This document shows positions 1 through 10,784 of a DNA stretch of 64,000 nucleotides, in pieces. Positions within the stretch are counted from its first letter, which is position 1. The number at the start of each line of letters is the position of its first letter. This DNA is from Tretioscincus oriximinensis (lineage: Eukaryota; Chordata; Lepidosauria; Squamata; Gymnophthalmidae). Below the pieces are notes generated by a model, which searched no databases, was not told the DNA's origin, and saw only the letters and a program-made list of their open reading frames with translations. Location of the stretch: contig JAJVDF010000167.1 in assembly GCA_022410635.1 (NCBI GenBank), forward strand, positions 1,010,473 through 1,074,472, given 5' to 3'. The position numbers and the translations under genes are program-made.

Positions 1-29
1 TGTTCCTCAGCAATTGCATTTACATTTAC

Positions 30-295
30 ACTATCTCGAACCGGATGCTGCCCAGCTCCTGTCGGCTTTCCCCCAGGTATCAGTTTAAAAGCTGCTCTGC
101 AACCTTTTTAATATTAAGCGCCAGCAGTCTGGTTCCATCTTGGTTCAAGTGCAACCCGTCCCTTTTGTACAGGTATGGTCTGTCCCAAAATGTCCCCCAG
201 TTCCTGACAAATCTAAATCCTTCCTCACGACACCACAGCCTCATCCACGCATTGAAGCTTCTAATCTCTGCCTGCCTGCCTGGTTCATAGTATGT
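30..295 (-). mobile_element. CR1/L2-type LINE, ORF1 esterase-domain fragment
   Basis: Read on the minus strand, this gives about 60 codons ending in a stop. They resemble the C-terminal part of the SGNH-esterase ORF1 carried by CR1/L2-group LINEs: an Asn-Ala-Trp-Met-Arg-Leu-Trp-Cys stretch, then Trp-Asp-Arg-Pro-Tyr-Leu, then the Asp-Gly-Leu-His-Leu-Asn block that holds the catalytic Asp and His of this fold. Only this end of ORF1 survives; no RT was seen next to it. The family assignment within CR1/L2 is not certain. Confidence 0.6.
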
Positions 296-674
296 TTATT
301 CTGTCCAGCACTGTTATTCTCTATTTTATCTCAGTCTTTCTGTTACAAGTCGTTAAACGAGAAATGATATTTACTGATATTTTAATGATCACAAACAACC
401 CTGCAACCCAAAGTTGAAGCAAGTTGAGTGGTCCAAACAATTAGGAATGAACTAGTCACCTTTAATAGTGTTTTAGTATTACACAAAAATGCAAGGGTCA
501 ACAATACAATATCATGCAAAATCTGTACTAGTACTGATGTTTAATCTTCCATGTACTGCACTGAGCCAGTCATATCATACTTCAATCCAAGATCTGTTGG
601 GAAAATGGGGAAGATGTATATCATAGCTATGGCTGCACCTTTCACTACAGATAGGGAAATCTCATGTTACGAAT

Positions 675-974
675 GCACAAATGGCTCGGTCGCTAAGGAA
701 AAGGTCTCTCATCTGGAAGGTCAATTTCGAAGCCCTGTGCTGGACGTGGGGAGGGGTGAGCACCTTTCACTAGCCTGTAGCTCTATCCAACCCAGCTATT
801 CAAAAGCAAGAAATGCAAGAAATTGCAACTGACTGCAAGTAGATACATGGGNACCACCACAGCCTAATGGGCAAGATAAAATGTCAGCCTTCGGGCAAAA
901 ATACCCTTGTAAGCCTCTTTGAGTCCCTTTGAAAGGTGAAAAAANCGGGGTATAAGAACCCAGTTCTTCTTCTA
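675..974 (+). mobile_element. tRNA-derived SINE, family B copy 1
   Basis: This copy aligns by eye over its full length with the reverse-strand copy at 32642-32950. The head is tRNA-like: an A-box-like tggctcggtcgctaagg and a B-box-like ggtcaatttcgaagccc. The body contains cacctttcactagcctgtagctc, and the tail is tttgagtccctttgaaagg followed by ggggtataagaacc and a (TTC)n run. The tail resembles RTE/BovB-type SINE tails known in squamates. The B box is damaged, so it is probably not transcribed by Pol III. Confidence 0.75.
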
Positions 975-1721
975 CATTATTTTGAAGAAGCGCTTNGAGT
1001 TTCGGATTTCAAGCAAACTGCAAGGAATGGGAATAAGTATTATATTATTTCATTGGGTAGTTCCCATTGCCCTAAAAAAAGAAAAAGCCACTAGGAGACT
1101 CTGTGACTTAAGAAAACAATTTTCTGTAAGTCGTTTCAAGGTAAAGTCTGCAATACGGTATATATATAACCACGCTAGTAACTTAGGATATTTAGCTTTA
1201 AGTATTGCTACTTCAGGGGTTTGTATTTATATTTAACACCCTATAATAAATAAAAATTGCACATAAGCAACATTTTGTACATCAGTACATAGCCAATTCT
1301 TATATAACATGCTTATGTGATAACAGTTTTGTTCCCACAGGAGCAATAAAGTGCACAGTCAGTAAAACACAACTTCCTTTGTACAACCCAAAAATCTGCA
1401 ATGGTGTGATTTAGCTTCTGTATTATTATTGTCTTACCTTGATTGGTTGTTTCCCATTGGTGGACATTTCTTGCATATAATGTCCTTTATTACATGCTGA
1501 TTTACAGCAATGGGATAGTTATACATATTTCACTCTGATTCTGAAATATACAAAATCAAGTGAACCAAATGTTACAACTATCAATTTATCTTGTTTTCAG
1601 TCATTCTTGATCTAAATGTTTGTTGCAATATATACATTATTTCTATGTCTTCCATGGTCTCTTGTCATTATCTTCCNATAAGGTAATATTATTTGTAGCT
1701 GGTATTCCAAAATTCCTTCCT

Positions 1722-1785
1722 TCCTTTAATATCCCACCTTTGCCTAAACAACTAAAGGGTGGCATTTATCATTTCCCCAGATTAA
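1722..1785 (-). repeat. L2/SINE-type 3' tail fragment
   Basis: A short motif of the type ttcctttaatatcccacctttgcc followed by a degenerate gggtggc line. It looks like the reverse strand of the tail shared by the L2-like LINEs in this window. Weak match. Confidence 0.35.
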
Positions 1786-2311
1786 CCTGAGATACTGTTC
1801 TAACACATTCCAATTGGTTTTGTGACTGCTTTTTGTGAAATGCTTTTTGTGACTGAGATCTCATCCCCACTGACAATTTTTATCAAATTGGTAGAAACAT
1901 CACCTTTAATCTGCCCCAAGAGATCACAAATGTTCAACAATCCACTGGCTAAAAATGCAAGTGTTCATGGATTGTCCGATTCCACAGTGGACATTTTCGA
2001 AATTCCCAAAAAACTTCATGGAGCCATTCAGCAAAGTGAGCATGGTAAATCTTGCGAGACTACAAGGCTACGTATAAAGGTTGATTGGCTTTTGGCTAAC
2101 AGGGAACACTAGGAACACAAAGACAGCAATGCCTTATGGAGCTTGTCACGTGACAAGAATGCTATGTAGTAAATTAGAGCAATGTGGAAACTTGAACGTA
2201 GGTGAGACAGGAATTACGAATGTGTTTTTCCACATTTAAAGTAAGTAGCAATTTTAAGTTTGTAATAGGGAAGCAGCCTGAGAAGGAGCTCAATTTCATT
2301 CATACCACAGT

Positions 2312-2371
2312 TCTAGCCTCTATATGAGGCTTAGGGAAATAGATGAGATATAAATCAAATAAATAAATAAT
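2312..2371 (+). repeat. L2/SINE-type 3' tail fragment
   Basis: The line ctatatgaggcttagggaaa, then gagatataaatcaaataaataaataa, resembles the plus-strand tail (gatataaat followed by a TAAA repeat) of the SINE at 22938-23258. No tRNA head is left. Confidence 0.35.
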
Positions 2372-3200
2372 AATCTTCACCACCACCATCGTTGGACCAT
2401 TTTTTTATAAGTTTTGTAATGCAGTCAGTTTAGAATGTTCTAAGAAGAATGTCCTACACTTTTTTCCAGAGGAAAAATCTAATGGACACATTGGGAAGAT
2501 AGGTCTTTTGACATCGGCATTACTTCATTTTATTCAAAAGTTCTTTGTGAAAGATAAAGATTCTTTAATTATTTCAGTTTTGGAGTGATGCAATATTCCT
2601 GCATAAACACTAAGCCAATCCATACATCAGAGATGTTAAAATAAAAGTATAGTCCCTGCAAGTTGTATTAAAATACATTCTGCATACACACATGCAGACA
2701 TGTCAAACAAAACCAGATATTTAAATAGTTAAGAGTTTTAATTAAGCAATAGGGTAGCAACAATTAAATGTCTTAGAAATAAAGTCTTAGCCACCTTCCT
2801 ACTAAAGGTCAGTTCTGAAGAGCATGATGGCAGGAGATACTTAGAAATAACTATATTCTCTTATTCTAGAATAAAGTTAATTGCCTTTCTTACACAGCTT
2901 GAATCTTGGGCTTCTTAGCAAGATTATATCATATTCCCATTACACTGCTCGTTTTGCTTCTTTTGGTCACATGTTGGCTGGACATTAGTTCATTATATAT
3001 TCTGCTAGAATTTCAGATTAAATATAAATGTAATAGCTATTTATAATATAGGGATCATTGAGCTGTAAGAATTCTGGGCATTTTTTCAAAACGACATAAG
3101 GAAAAAGTGATTTTCTAAAAGAGAGAAACAATGCCCAAATAAATCTACACCAAACAGGCAAGATATGTGATTAGCAATGTTGCAAGACGTTCAGTGCAAC

Positions 3201-3249
3201 AAGCACCAAACACATATAGCCCAGAATAAGGCTCCGTGAGGACAGGGCC
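3201..3249. mobile_element. Harbinger-like MITE, one end only
   Basis: The right end reads agaataaggctccgtgagga then cagggcc, followed by TAA. It matches the terminal inverted repeat of the element at 17745-17892. The other end is not recognisable. Confidence 0.6.
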
Positions 3250-4530
3250 TAAGGAAAGAAACATGATAGACATTGTGTTTACCATTTGTCTTAGAATATT
3301 TATTCCCTATACAGTTGGCAAGTGAGTTTATAAAGTATGTATCAGTATTGCCAGAAGGTAAGTCACTAACTTTCAGAGCATAGATAACTCTGCATGTAAT
3401 AGAAAAAATTAGGAGAAAAGGTGTCTACCTAACAGTACCTGATTAGTTTCACAGGATAATTCTGCATTGGCCCAGGGCCTTCCTTACACTGCATACTACA
3501 CAGAAATGAGATTCCTAGTATACTTGCAGGTCTAGTATATTAGTCAGTACAAAAAACAATCAGACAAGGATCATTCATTGAAAAGTAATGGTTGGACTGC
3601 AGTATACCAAGTTCAAGCCTAGCAGCCTGAAAAAGTCATGGCTGTTTTTTATTCAATGTACAATTAACAAAGAGACCAACACCTGCAAATATCGCCATCT
3701 TTCTTCATACAGAAACTGGAAAACTTCAGGTCTCAATGCTATCACAGGTAATACAAAGGTGTAAAATGTTTCCTTCATACATGTAATTGATATCAAGGCA
3801 ACTGAATTCTACTCAGAAAATGCATCTTCAAAACCATCCTATTTTTTTCTGCTAGATCTAAGGAATACACACATTGAATAGGCAAACTTGTGTCTGCAGT
3901 AAAAATTAGCAAACNTTTTTTTCAAATTTGAAAATACCTATTTAACACCTGAGGTTTTGCAATTTAGCCTTCATGAAAATGTGATTATGTTGAGTATGGA
4001 ATAGCTGTTTTAGACAATAGGAACAGTCTTTGAAGGATCAGTAGATTCTGCAATGAAGAACAGTGCCCTAAGTATCCCATTGTTTGCCTTTATATCAACT
4101 TCTTTCTGAAAATACCTTCTCCCTAATTTGCAATGTCTCAATATTTATCTTTGTGCGATGATGGATTGAAAGAGTAAAATCTTTGTGCCAATAATGAGAA
4201 TTCTTCCTATTAAGTGAGTCATAGAAGCTACAAGCCTTTCCAAGTTTTTTTTTTTAAGAAAATGATTACTATCTCTCTCCCACCCACCCTTAAATAACAA
4301 GCTGTTAATCATTCTTATTGAGAACCACGCTCAAATAATTTGAGTTGTTGCAGTCGGTCTTTTAAATGCAACAGTATGGAGACAATTTGCTGCAATGCTT
4401 TCTCTGTACATGAATCGATCTGTCCTTTTATTTGGCGCAAGTACAAGAAAGCATTGCAGATCAGCTAACATCTGGATTTTGTGCCTACCCTTGAGTTTTG
4501 CAAGAAATGGTTGATGCCTCCTGGAACTAA

Positions 4531-5028
4531 GGCTGCATGCACACAATGACCGAAAAGATGCTATAAAGTTATATTCCGGAATATAGCAATCGCGTGTCAG
4601 TGCACACCACAAAACTATATTCCGGAATATAAAAATGATGTGTCTGTGCACACGTATACTTGAATTCTCATCTTACACAGCTGGCTCCGCCGCATTGCTT
4701 CGGCTGTGCCCTCCTTCCAGCCAGCCCTCCACCTGGCTTCAGGGGCTGCTGCCTGGAGATCGGCTCGGTGAAGCAACGAGAGGACGTCATCACTGTCAAA
4801 TGGTTCGGCTGAGACAAGGAGGAGGAGGTGGGGAGGTTGACAGGACGTCTGTCAGTGCTGCTCGTCGTTTCGCTGACCTGATCTCCAGGCAGCAGCCCAT
4901 GAAGCCAGGCGGAGGGCTGGCTGGAAAAAGGGCACAGCTGAAGCAATGCAGCGGAGCCGGCTGTGTGTCATGAGAAGCCTTTTCCTAAGCCCAGCCAGCC
5001 CTCCACCTGCTTTCAGGGACTGCGGCCT
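4531..5028 (+). mobile_element. Foldback (long inverted-repeat) element, copy 1
   Basis: The element starts ggctgcatgcacacaatgac and is preceded by TAA. Next come two subunits that each begin with the perfect dyad TATATTCCGGAATATA and end in a gtgtctgtgcacac-like line. A GC-rich foldback follows: arm 4676-4770 is the reverse complement of 4870-4975 with few mismatches, around a loop of about 100 bp. A partial third arm lies at 4990-5028. Open frames on both strands here are mirror images of the arms, not genes. A second copy in the opposite orientation is at 54655-55096. The element is nonautonomous; its superfamily is unknown. Confidence 0.75.
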
Positions 5029-5250
5029 GTCTTGAAGCTATCCAGGCTGCTAGCAACTACCGCCGATGACCCTCTGCATGAAAAAATACTTTCCTTTGTC
5101 TTTCCTCACCCTTCTGCCCATCAGTTTCAAGGAATGCACCCTGGTCCTAGTGTTGTGTGATAGAAAAAAATAGTTTTTCTTTGATTAATTTATCCATCCC
5201 ATGCATGATTTTAAACACATCAATTAGGTCTCCTCTCAAATGCTGTTTAT
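5029..5250 (-). mobile_element. CR1/L2-like LINE, RT-3' fragment
   Basis: On the minus strand this repeats the 3' coding part seen at 16660-16900: the Tyr-Lys-Ile-Met-His-Gly-Met-Asp line, and the segment before the stop with a short Leu-Asp-Ser-Phe-Lys motif. It has diverged with indels. It directly abuts the foldback element. Confidence 0.6.
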
Positions 5251-5837
5251 ATTTGGTTCTGTGTTTTACTGTGTTTTGGTTTTTGAAGATTGTCGGTTTT
5301 GCTCAAGTTATAATAAACCTATTTCTGTTTTTTTCAGCAATAGAAAGTACCGGTATGTCATACAAGGGGGTCTCATAGCATCTTAAAGATAACCATTAGT
5401 CTCTATGGTGCAGTGAGCTCCCTTTACTTGATATTCTTTATTCAGGCCTGTGTACTCCTTCAGTACATGACACTGTACTGAAGGGTGATGAAGATGGGAT
5501 GACCATATGAATTCAATGGTAGTATCTACCATAGAAACTATCAGATGTGCCCTCTTGCTAACTTAGATATGGAGAATTACCCTGGTTGAAGAAAAAAAAT
5601 GCTGTGCTAAACTTTTAATCACTGTAGTTTATTAATATTTTCATCACTGTAGTCATCATTGCTTGTATTCCTTTTGATAAGGGCTTTAACTTATGCTACC
5701 TCCCCATTACGAGTTTTACATTGCTTTTTTTTAAGAAAGTAAGGCAACACATTCACAAGTATGTCCCCATTTACCTCCAATCTTCTTTGTAGTTCCCTCT
5801 CTGTACTCAACGCATACTGGCATTCTTGTGACATTAC

Positions 5838-6172
5838 AATTCCCAGAAATCATTGCTGCATTTGCCTGACTACAATCTTCAGCATTCTTTGCGAGCCTGC
5901 ATACAGTTCCCAGACATTCTCTGCTAGCCAAGAGCCAATGAGCATTTTACAATTTACATATTTGAGGTCTGGAGGGAGTTTTCTTTCGGACTTTACAAAA
6001 TGGAGGCTGCTAAATCACATGAAATGAGGTGACTATTTACTCTGCAGCAAAGAACCTTTAGAGCAAATGGAATGCTGGTTACGCATGGTTCTGTGGAGCA
6101 TACGGAAGGTAAAATCGCCTCCAGAGCGCAGCAAATCGAGCGTGGGGATCGGGCCTCTTTGCAGAAAGTCTT
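5838..6172 (+). repeat. LTR-like repeat, copy A
   Basis: This segment shares several ordered blocks with 17083-17358: aagagccaatga, tttacaatt, gagattttcttt-like text followed by actttaaaatggaggc, gatggaaggtaaa-like text, and ggggatcaggcctctttg-like text. In copy B the last block follows aaataaaacatg, as a poly(A) signal would in an LTR. There is no coding capacity. The class is not established. Confidence 0.5.
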
Positions 6173-7499
6173 AGATACAATCCCTTCAGCCCCTCTGCAA
6201 GATTCCATGTAAACATCCCTGCCTACTATAGCCATGTACATGGATTATCCAGACAATCTGCAGTCTTATATCCACAATATTTGTGGCAAAGGCATTTTGG
6301 CATGGTGAGGTCTGTGCAATATGTCCTGGATTGGACTCTGGTATTCCTGCCTCTTATGAGAAACTTTATGGAGTACTGATTAGTGAAATAGTTTTAGCCA
6401 TGCCAATTTCCCTTTAATATCTTTTTACAAGAAGCAAGCAATACACACCGCAAAAAAAACCACCCAGTCTTGACAACTTTTATTAAAATTCCCTGAAAAA
6501 AATGAATCCTGAGTGTTTGCACTTTGAAACTATGATGTATTTGATGTTAATTTTAACCAAGGCACTCAAAAGGAGGAGGAGGCAGACTATTTTGGAAAGG
6601 CAATTGATTTCTCACCACAGACAGAAGTGAATGGATATCTCCAGCAAATGGAGATAAGTGCAAGGTGATGTTCTACAGATTTGCCATATATTTCCCTTGA
6701 TGATTTCAAAAGGTTTCCATTTTCCAGTAAGGTGTTTTTTGCTTTAAAGCGTTTTTACTAACTTGTTTGATTTTAACACTCAAAGACAGTTAATCTTTTC
6801 CCTCCTCTTTAAGTTAAATGTCGTTTGCTATCTGCTGAACCTCACATCTATTATGAAATCAGTGCATACATAACAAATCCAGTATGGATTAATCACATAA
6901 TAATGATTTGCTGGCTTCAAGCACAACTAATCTGCATTATCAATTGATGTTGAAATTTCAAAAGTCACACAATATTTTCCAAAACTTTGTCCTGGTTGCA
7001 TGTCTCTGCTGTGTTTTCAGTCTCTTTTTTTGAAATGAGAACTTCTATATTATATACCATATTAAGGATTTTGTAGTGGGAGTGATGAAGTTCTGGAAAG
7101 GTCCTTAATGTGTCACAGTAAAGTCATCTGGCAGTCATACATTTATTTGCTTTGTGTCTTTAAAGAGCTGTTTGCAATTTTCAACAGAAAGGGAGACAGT
7201 GGTGGATAAGCAAAAGAACTCTGAATCGCTCAGAATAAAGAGTGAAGCAGAAAACTAAATTACTAAACTTTATTGAAATAGTTTCTTAATTTTTCTCCAA
7301 AATATGGTAAAGCATTTATTAAAAACACAAAAAGAAATACAGAAGTAAAATACATAAACGTGAGAAGAGAAGAAGGAATATAATGAAAGGAAAATGTATT
7401 TTAAAATGCAAAAAATAACTTTCAATCACATTTTAGACAATCATATGTAATCTTATACTTATACCTCTTCTTCGGTATTACAATAACTTTACTTCTTTT

Positions 7500-7835
7500 A
7501 CCAAGTCAAACACTTACTTACATTTCTATACTGCCCTATATCCGAAGGTCTCAGTGTGATTAACGTTAAAAATAGAATAACACATTAAACACTGTTCAAA
7601 AGTGTGAAGGGTAAGTTGTTTTTTTAACCAAAGGCCAGGCTAAAGAAGTATATCTTCAGGAATTTTTGAGTGCATATACAGATGATTAATACACCTCAAG
7701 CGGGGAGACTATTCCGTAGTTTATGGGCTGCCACGGAGAAAGCCCTATCTCAGGTTCCCACTCTCTTTGCTACTGCAAGTGGTGGCAAACCAAGAGGTCC
7801 TCCTCTGCAGATTTTAAAGCATGGACAAATTCATA
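7500..7835 (-). mobile_element. L2-like LINE, 3' end fragment
   Basis: On the minus strand this is a degraded copy of the L2 3' coding end. It has the counterpart of the line ggggagactattccatagac found at 19498, and a 3' tail with ctgccctatatccgaaggtc. It matches 19262-19620 in order. Stops interrupt all frames. Confidence 0.65.
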
Positions 7836-8965
7836 CATTAATAATCAAATTTCCATATCAAATAATTTTTATTCTCATGCAAAAGAGGATTCCAATGTTA
7901 ATTTAAGAAATTAAACACTATTTTTCTCTTTATTTTTTCTCCTCAATACTTTTTTAAAATCCATTTCCATCCTGTTATATTTTCTGTTGTTATTCCGAAG
8001 CATCTCTGATTAGCATTCCTATCTTTTTTCTTCATTTTTACCTGTGTTTCTTCCATTTTTCCTTCAAATCAAAACAAATTTTCACTTACTTTTCATATGA
8101 AATATAACAGTTTTTTATTATTTTACTTCTAGTTCTGTTATATCCCGTACTAAAATGTCTGTCAAGTGTTCAACAATAATTTCTCTTATATCTTTTTGAG
8201 ACTCCCAATCAAATTCCTCTTAGATCAACCAGATCTTTTCTAATCTTTTAAATTATTTCTTCAGTAATTTGTTCCACATCTACAGTGTTTCTTCCGATTA
8301 TATCTCCTCATTCTTGTCTTTAAAACTTTCTTTTAATTCCTTCATCAGTGCTATTATTTCTGTTCTCATTGCTGATGCATTGTTTGCCAGAATCTGAAAC
8401 ACTTTAGAATTTCTCGAGAGGTTGATCACTCTGAAAGTTTTCCTCTTTTATGTGGATTCTTTTTCAACGTCAGTAATTTTTGTAATTCTCTGTATGATCA
8501 TATTTTATTATTCAAGTGCTTGTTTAGCTTTCTTTAAATGCAGTTAACCTCTTTTCTGTCTCTTTTTATATTCAGATTGCACAAAAAACGTACATAACAT
8601 GTAAACATGTATCATACAAAGCCATAACACATTCTTAAGGCAATTCTCCTTCCTTTTTTTTTAACGACACCCATCTGAGGCTTCCAATTAAATTGTGAAA
8701 AGAGAGAACTCTCTTTACCTTTATAGTAATTGTACTTAATGGTCAATTAGGAAACTGAGAATTTGACCGGTCTTTTTGCTATTATTACTGCTCAGAAGAG
8801 ACTTTAGGAGGCTACAAATTGTATCCTTGTTGCCAATCTTGTCAAGGATTTTTCCTTGAAAAACTTATGAGGAGAGCTTTCCAGAGAGATTAGTCATATT
8901 TGCTTAACCAGAAGTCCACAAAATGACATCTTAAAGGCAATGTTAATCTAAATGAAACAAAAGAT

Positions 8966-9019
8966 GAGCTTTTATTTATTTATTTGTACTGTTATCCTGC
9001 TCTATATTCAGAAGTCCTT
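8966..9019 (-). repeat. L2/SINE-type tail fragment
   Basis: A TTTA run followed by ctgttatcctgctctatatt resembles the reverse strand of an L2-type tail. Very short and uncertain. Confidence 0.3.
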
Positions 9020-10736
9020 CATTATATTCTTCATGACAGATGCATAGGGAGTTTGTCCTTGGTTAGAATAGGACTTTTTTACTCTGAATGCCGGTACTAA
9101 AATAATGAAGGGGTGAGGCTTTATTAGTGTATTGCTTCTGCATGTTTGAAGAACTGAGGTCTAAAACTGATGCAAACTTATCAGACTAATGCTTGATTCA
9201 ACAGCCTTAAAACATCAAAGCAATCATAGTTTTAGAATCATTTCCTTGCTGTTTCAGGGGCAGCAAATTAGGCTGCAACTAATGGGGTTTCTCTTATGTT
9301 TGACTGCTAAAAAAGTAAAGCTTTTCATCGTCTGGTTGACCTTATGTTAGACAGTTCTATCCTAGACTGTTGATATGTCCTGTTTTTGTTATTCATGATT
9401 CAGAAGAAAATTGATTTACTTTTTATTTGGAAGGAAAGTCTATCCAAATTAATATATTGACTTTTCTGCGCAATTTCCCTCACCCTCATTTATTCAGTAG
9501 TAGTTAACAACAAACCTTCCTTTTTCACCACACTGCAGTCCATAGCATTTTTACTCTACATATGACTACTCAGTTACTTGCTTTTGTATTATATGGTCCT
9601 TTCTGGGAACCAAATAGTAGAATAATCAACAGAGAGCTCTAGTATACCAGTGCTTCCATGATTTATAAGTTCAATAGATGCTACTTTACCTGATGCTGCT
9701 TTAAATTCAGAGTGTGTTGAATTCTATACAAGATTCACAAAGCAATACGAGACTTTCCATTCCTCCTTTTAAGAAGCACCTAATTAGAAGTGTGAAGATC
9801 TCCCATTAGGGCTTACAGCTAATTTTAAAGTTTAACAATGAAGTAAAATTGCAGCCCCTAACTGTAAACTTCAATATTCAATTAGTTGACCTTGAAGTTT
9901 AAAATCTTTTAAAACTATAACCATTTATTTTAAAAAAGCATCAGCAAATGGGAACAATAGCATGTAATACTTCTAAGTACCTTGTTTCATTAATTAAAAT
10001 ACATTGACTCGCTAGCATGGGAGGGAGTTCGAGGGTAAACAGGATAATGTAAAAACAGTTTTGCTGAAGTGGAAACAAATAAATCAATAAGAATTAATGG
10101 CAAAGATCCATGCTTTCCTGCATTACAGCAATATCTTTGTAAATTTCCTCAAATCAAATACCATTCGGAAACGCTTAACATAAATTTTATAACTTATTTG
10201 AAGGGATTGCAAAACAGATGACAATAATGATTGAAACATCCATCGCAGAGAGAGCAAGCCGCAGAGTTCTCATTCTGTTTTTGGTGCTTGGTGAAAGCCT
10301 TTGAACAAAAGATTTCACTTTTAGGGAGAATGAATAAGAAGAAATCTGTGTTCCTCTCTGTCTTTGCATTGTGAGGCACTATGTTTACTGTTATAGCATG
10401 GCTCATTCCCTTGTGTGGGTTACAAAACTCAGACTGTGATTCAGCTTTCCTCTGGCCTCCTGAACAGATGGATCCAAATGCTGAATAAACAGAAACTCCA
10501 AACTACATAGAGAATAATAATATGCTAGTTTAGGTATGCTGACGGTGGGTGTGATATAGTTTGAAATGTCTGGAATATGTCGCATTATTTTATCCAGCAT
10601 CTAAAAGTAATCTTACAAGGAAGGGATTACCTGCATTTCTTTTACTTCACCAGCTATTAGGATNTATCCAGAAACAAGCTTTAAAACCCACATTTCTTTT
10701 CTTACTATGGGATTTTAAGCTTAACTAGAAAATACT

Positions 10737-10784
10737 CTAAAGTGTTCCCTTAATTGTTTTGAACAATATACTTTCCCCCTACAA
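10737..10784. mobile_element. Mariner-like MITE, half copy
   Basis: The line aagtgttcccttaattgttt continues as tgaacaatata and then ctttcccc. It matches the right half of the 82-bp element at 41996-42077, including the flanking ttcccc. The left half is missing. Confidence 0.55.

Noticed and set aside
675..720. Possible tRNA gene from A-box and B-box-like motifs (also near 32900-32950)
   Set aside because: No complete cloverleaf; the motifs belong to SINE heads with SINE bodies attached.
4635..4973. Overlapping open frames of 92-112 codons on both strands (also at 54664-55002)
   Set aside because: They are mirror images produced by the GC-rich foldback arms, with no start context or domain, so they are not genes.
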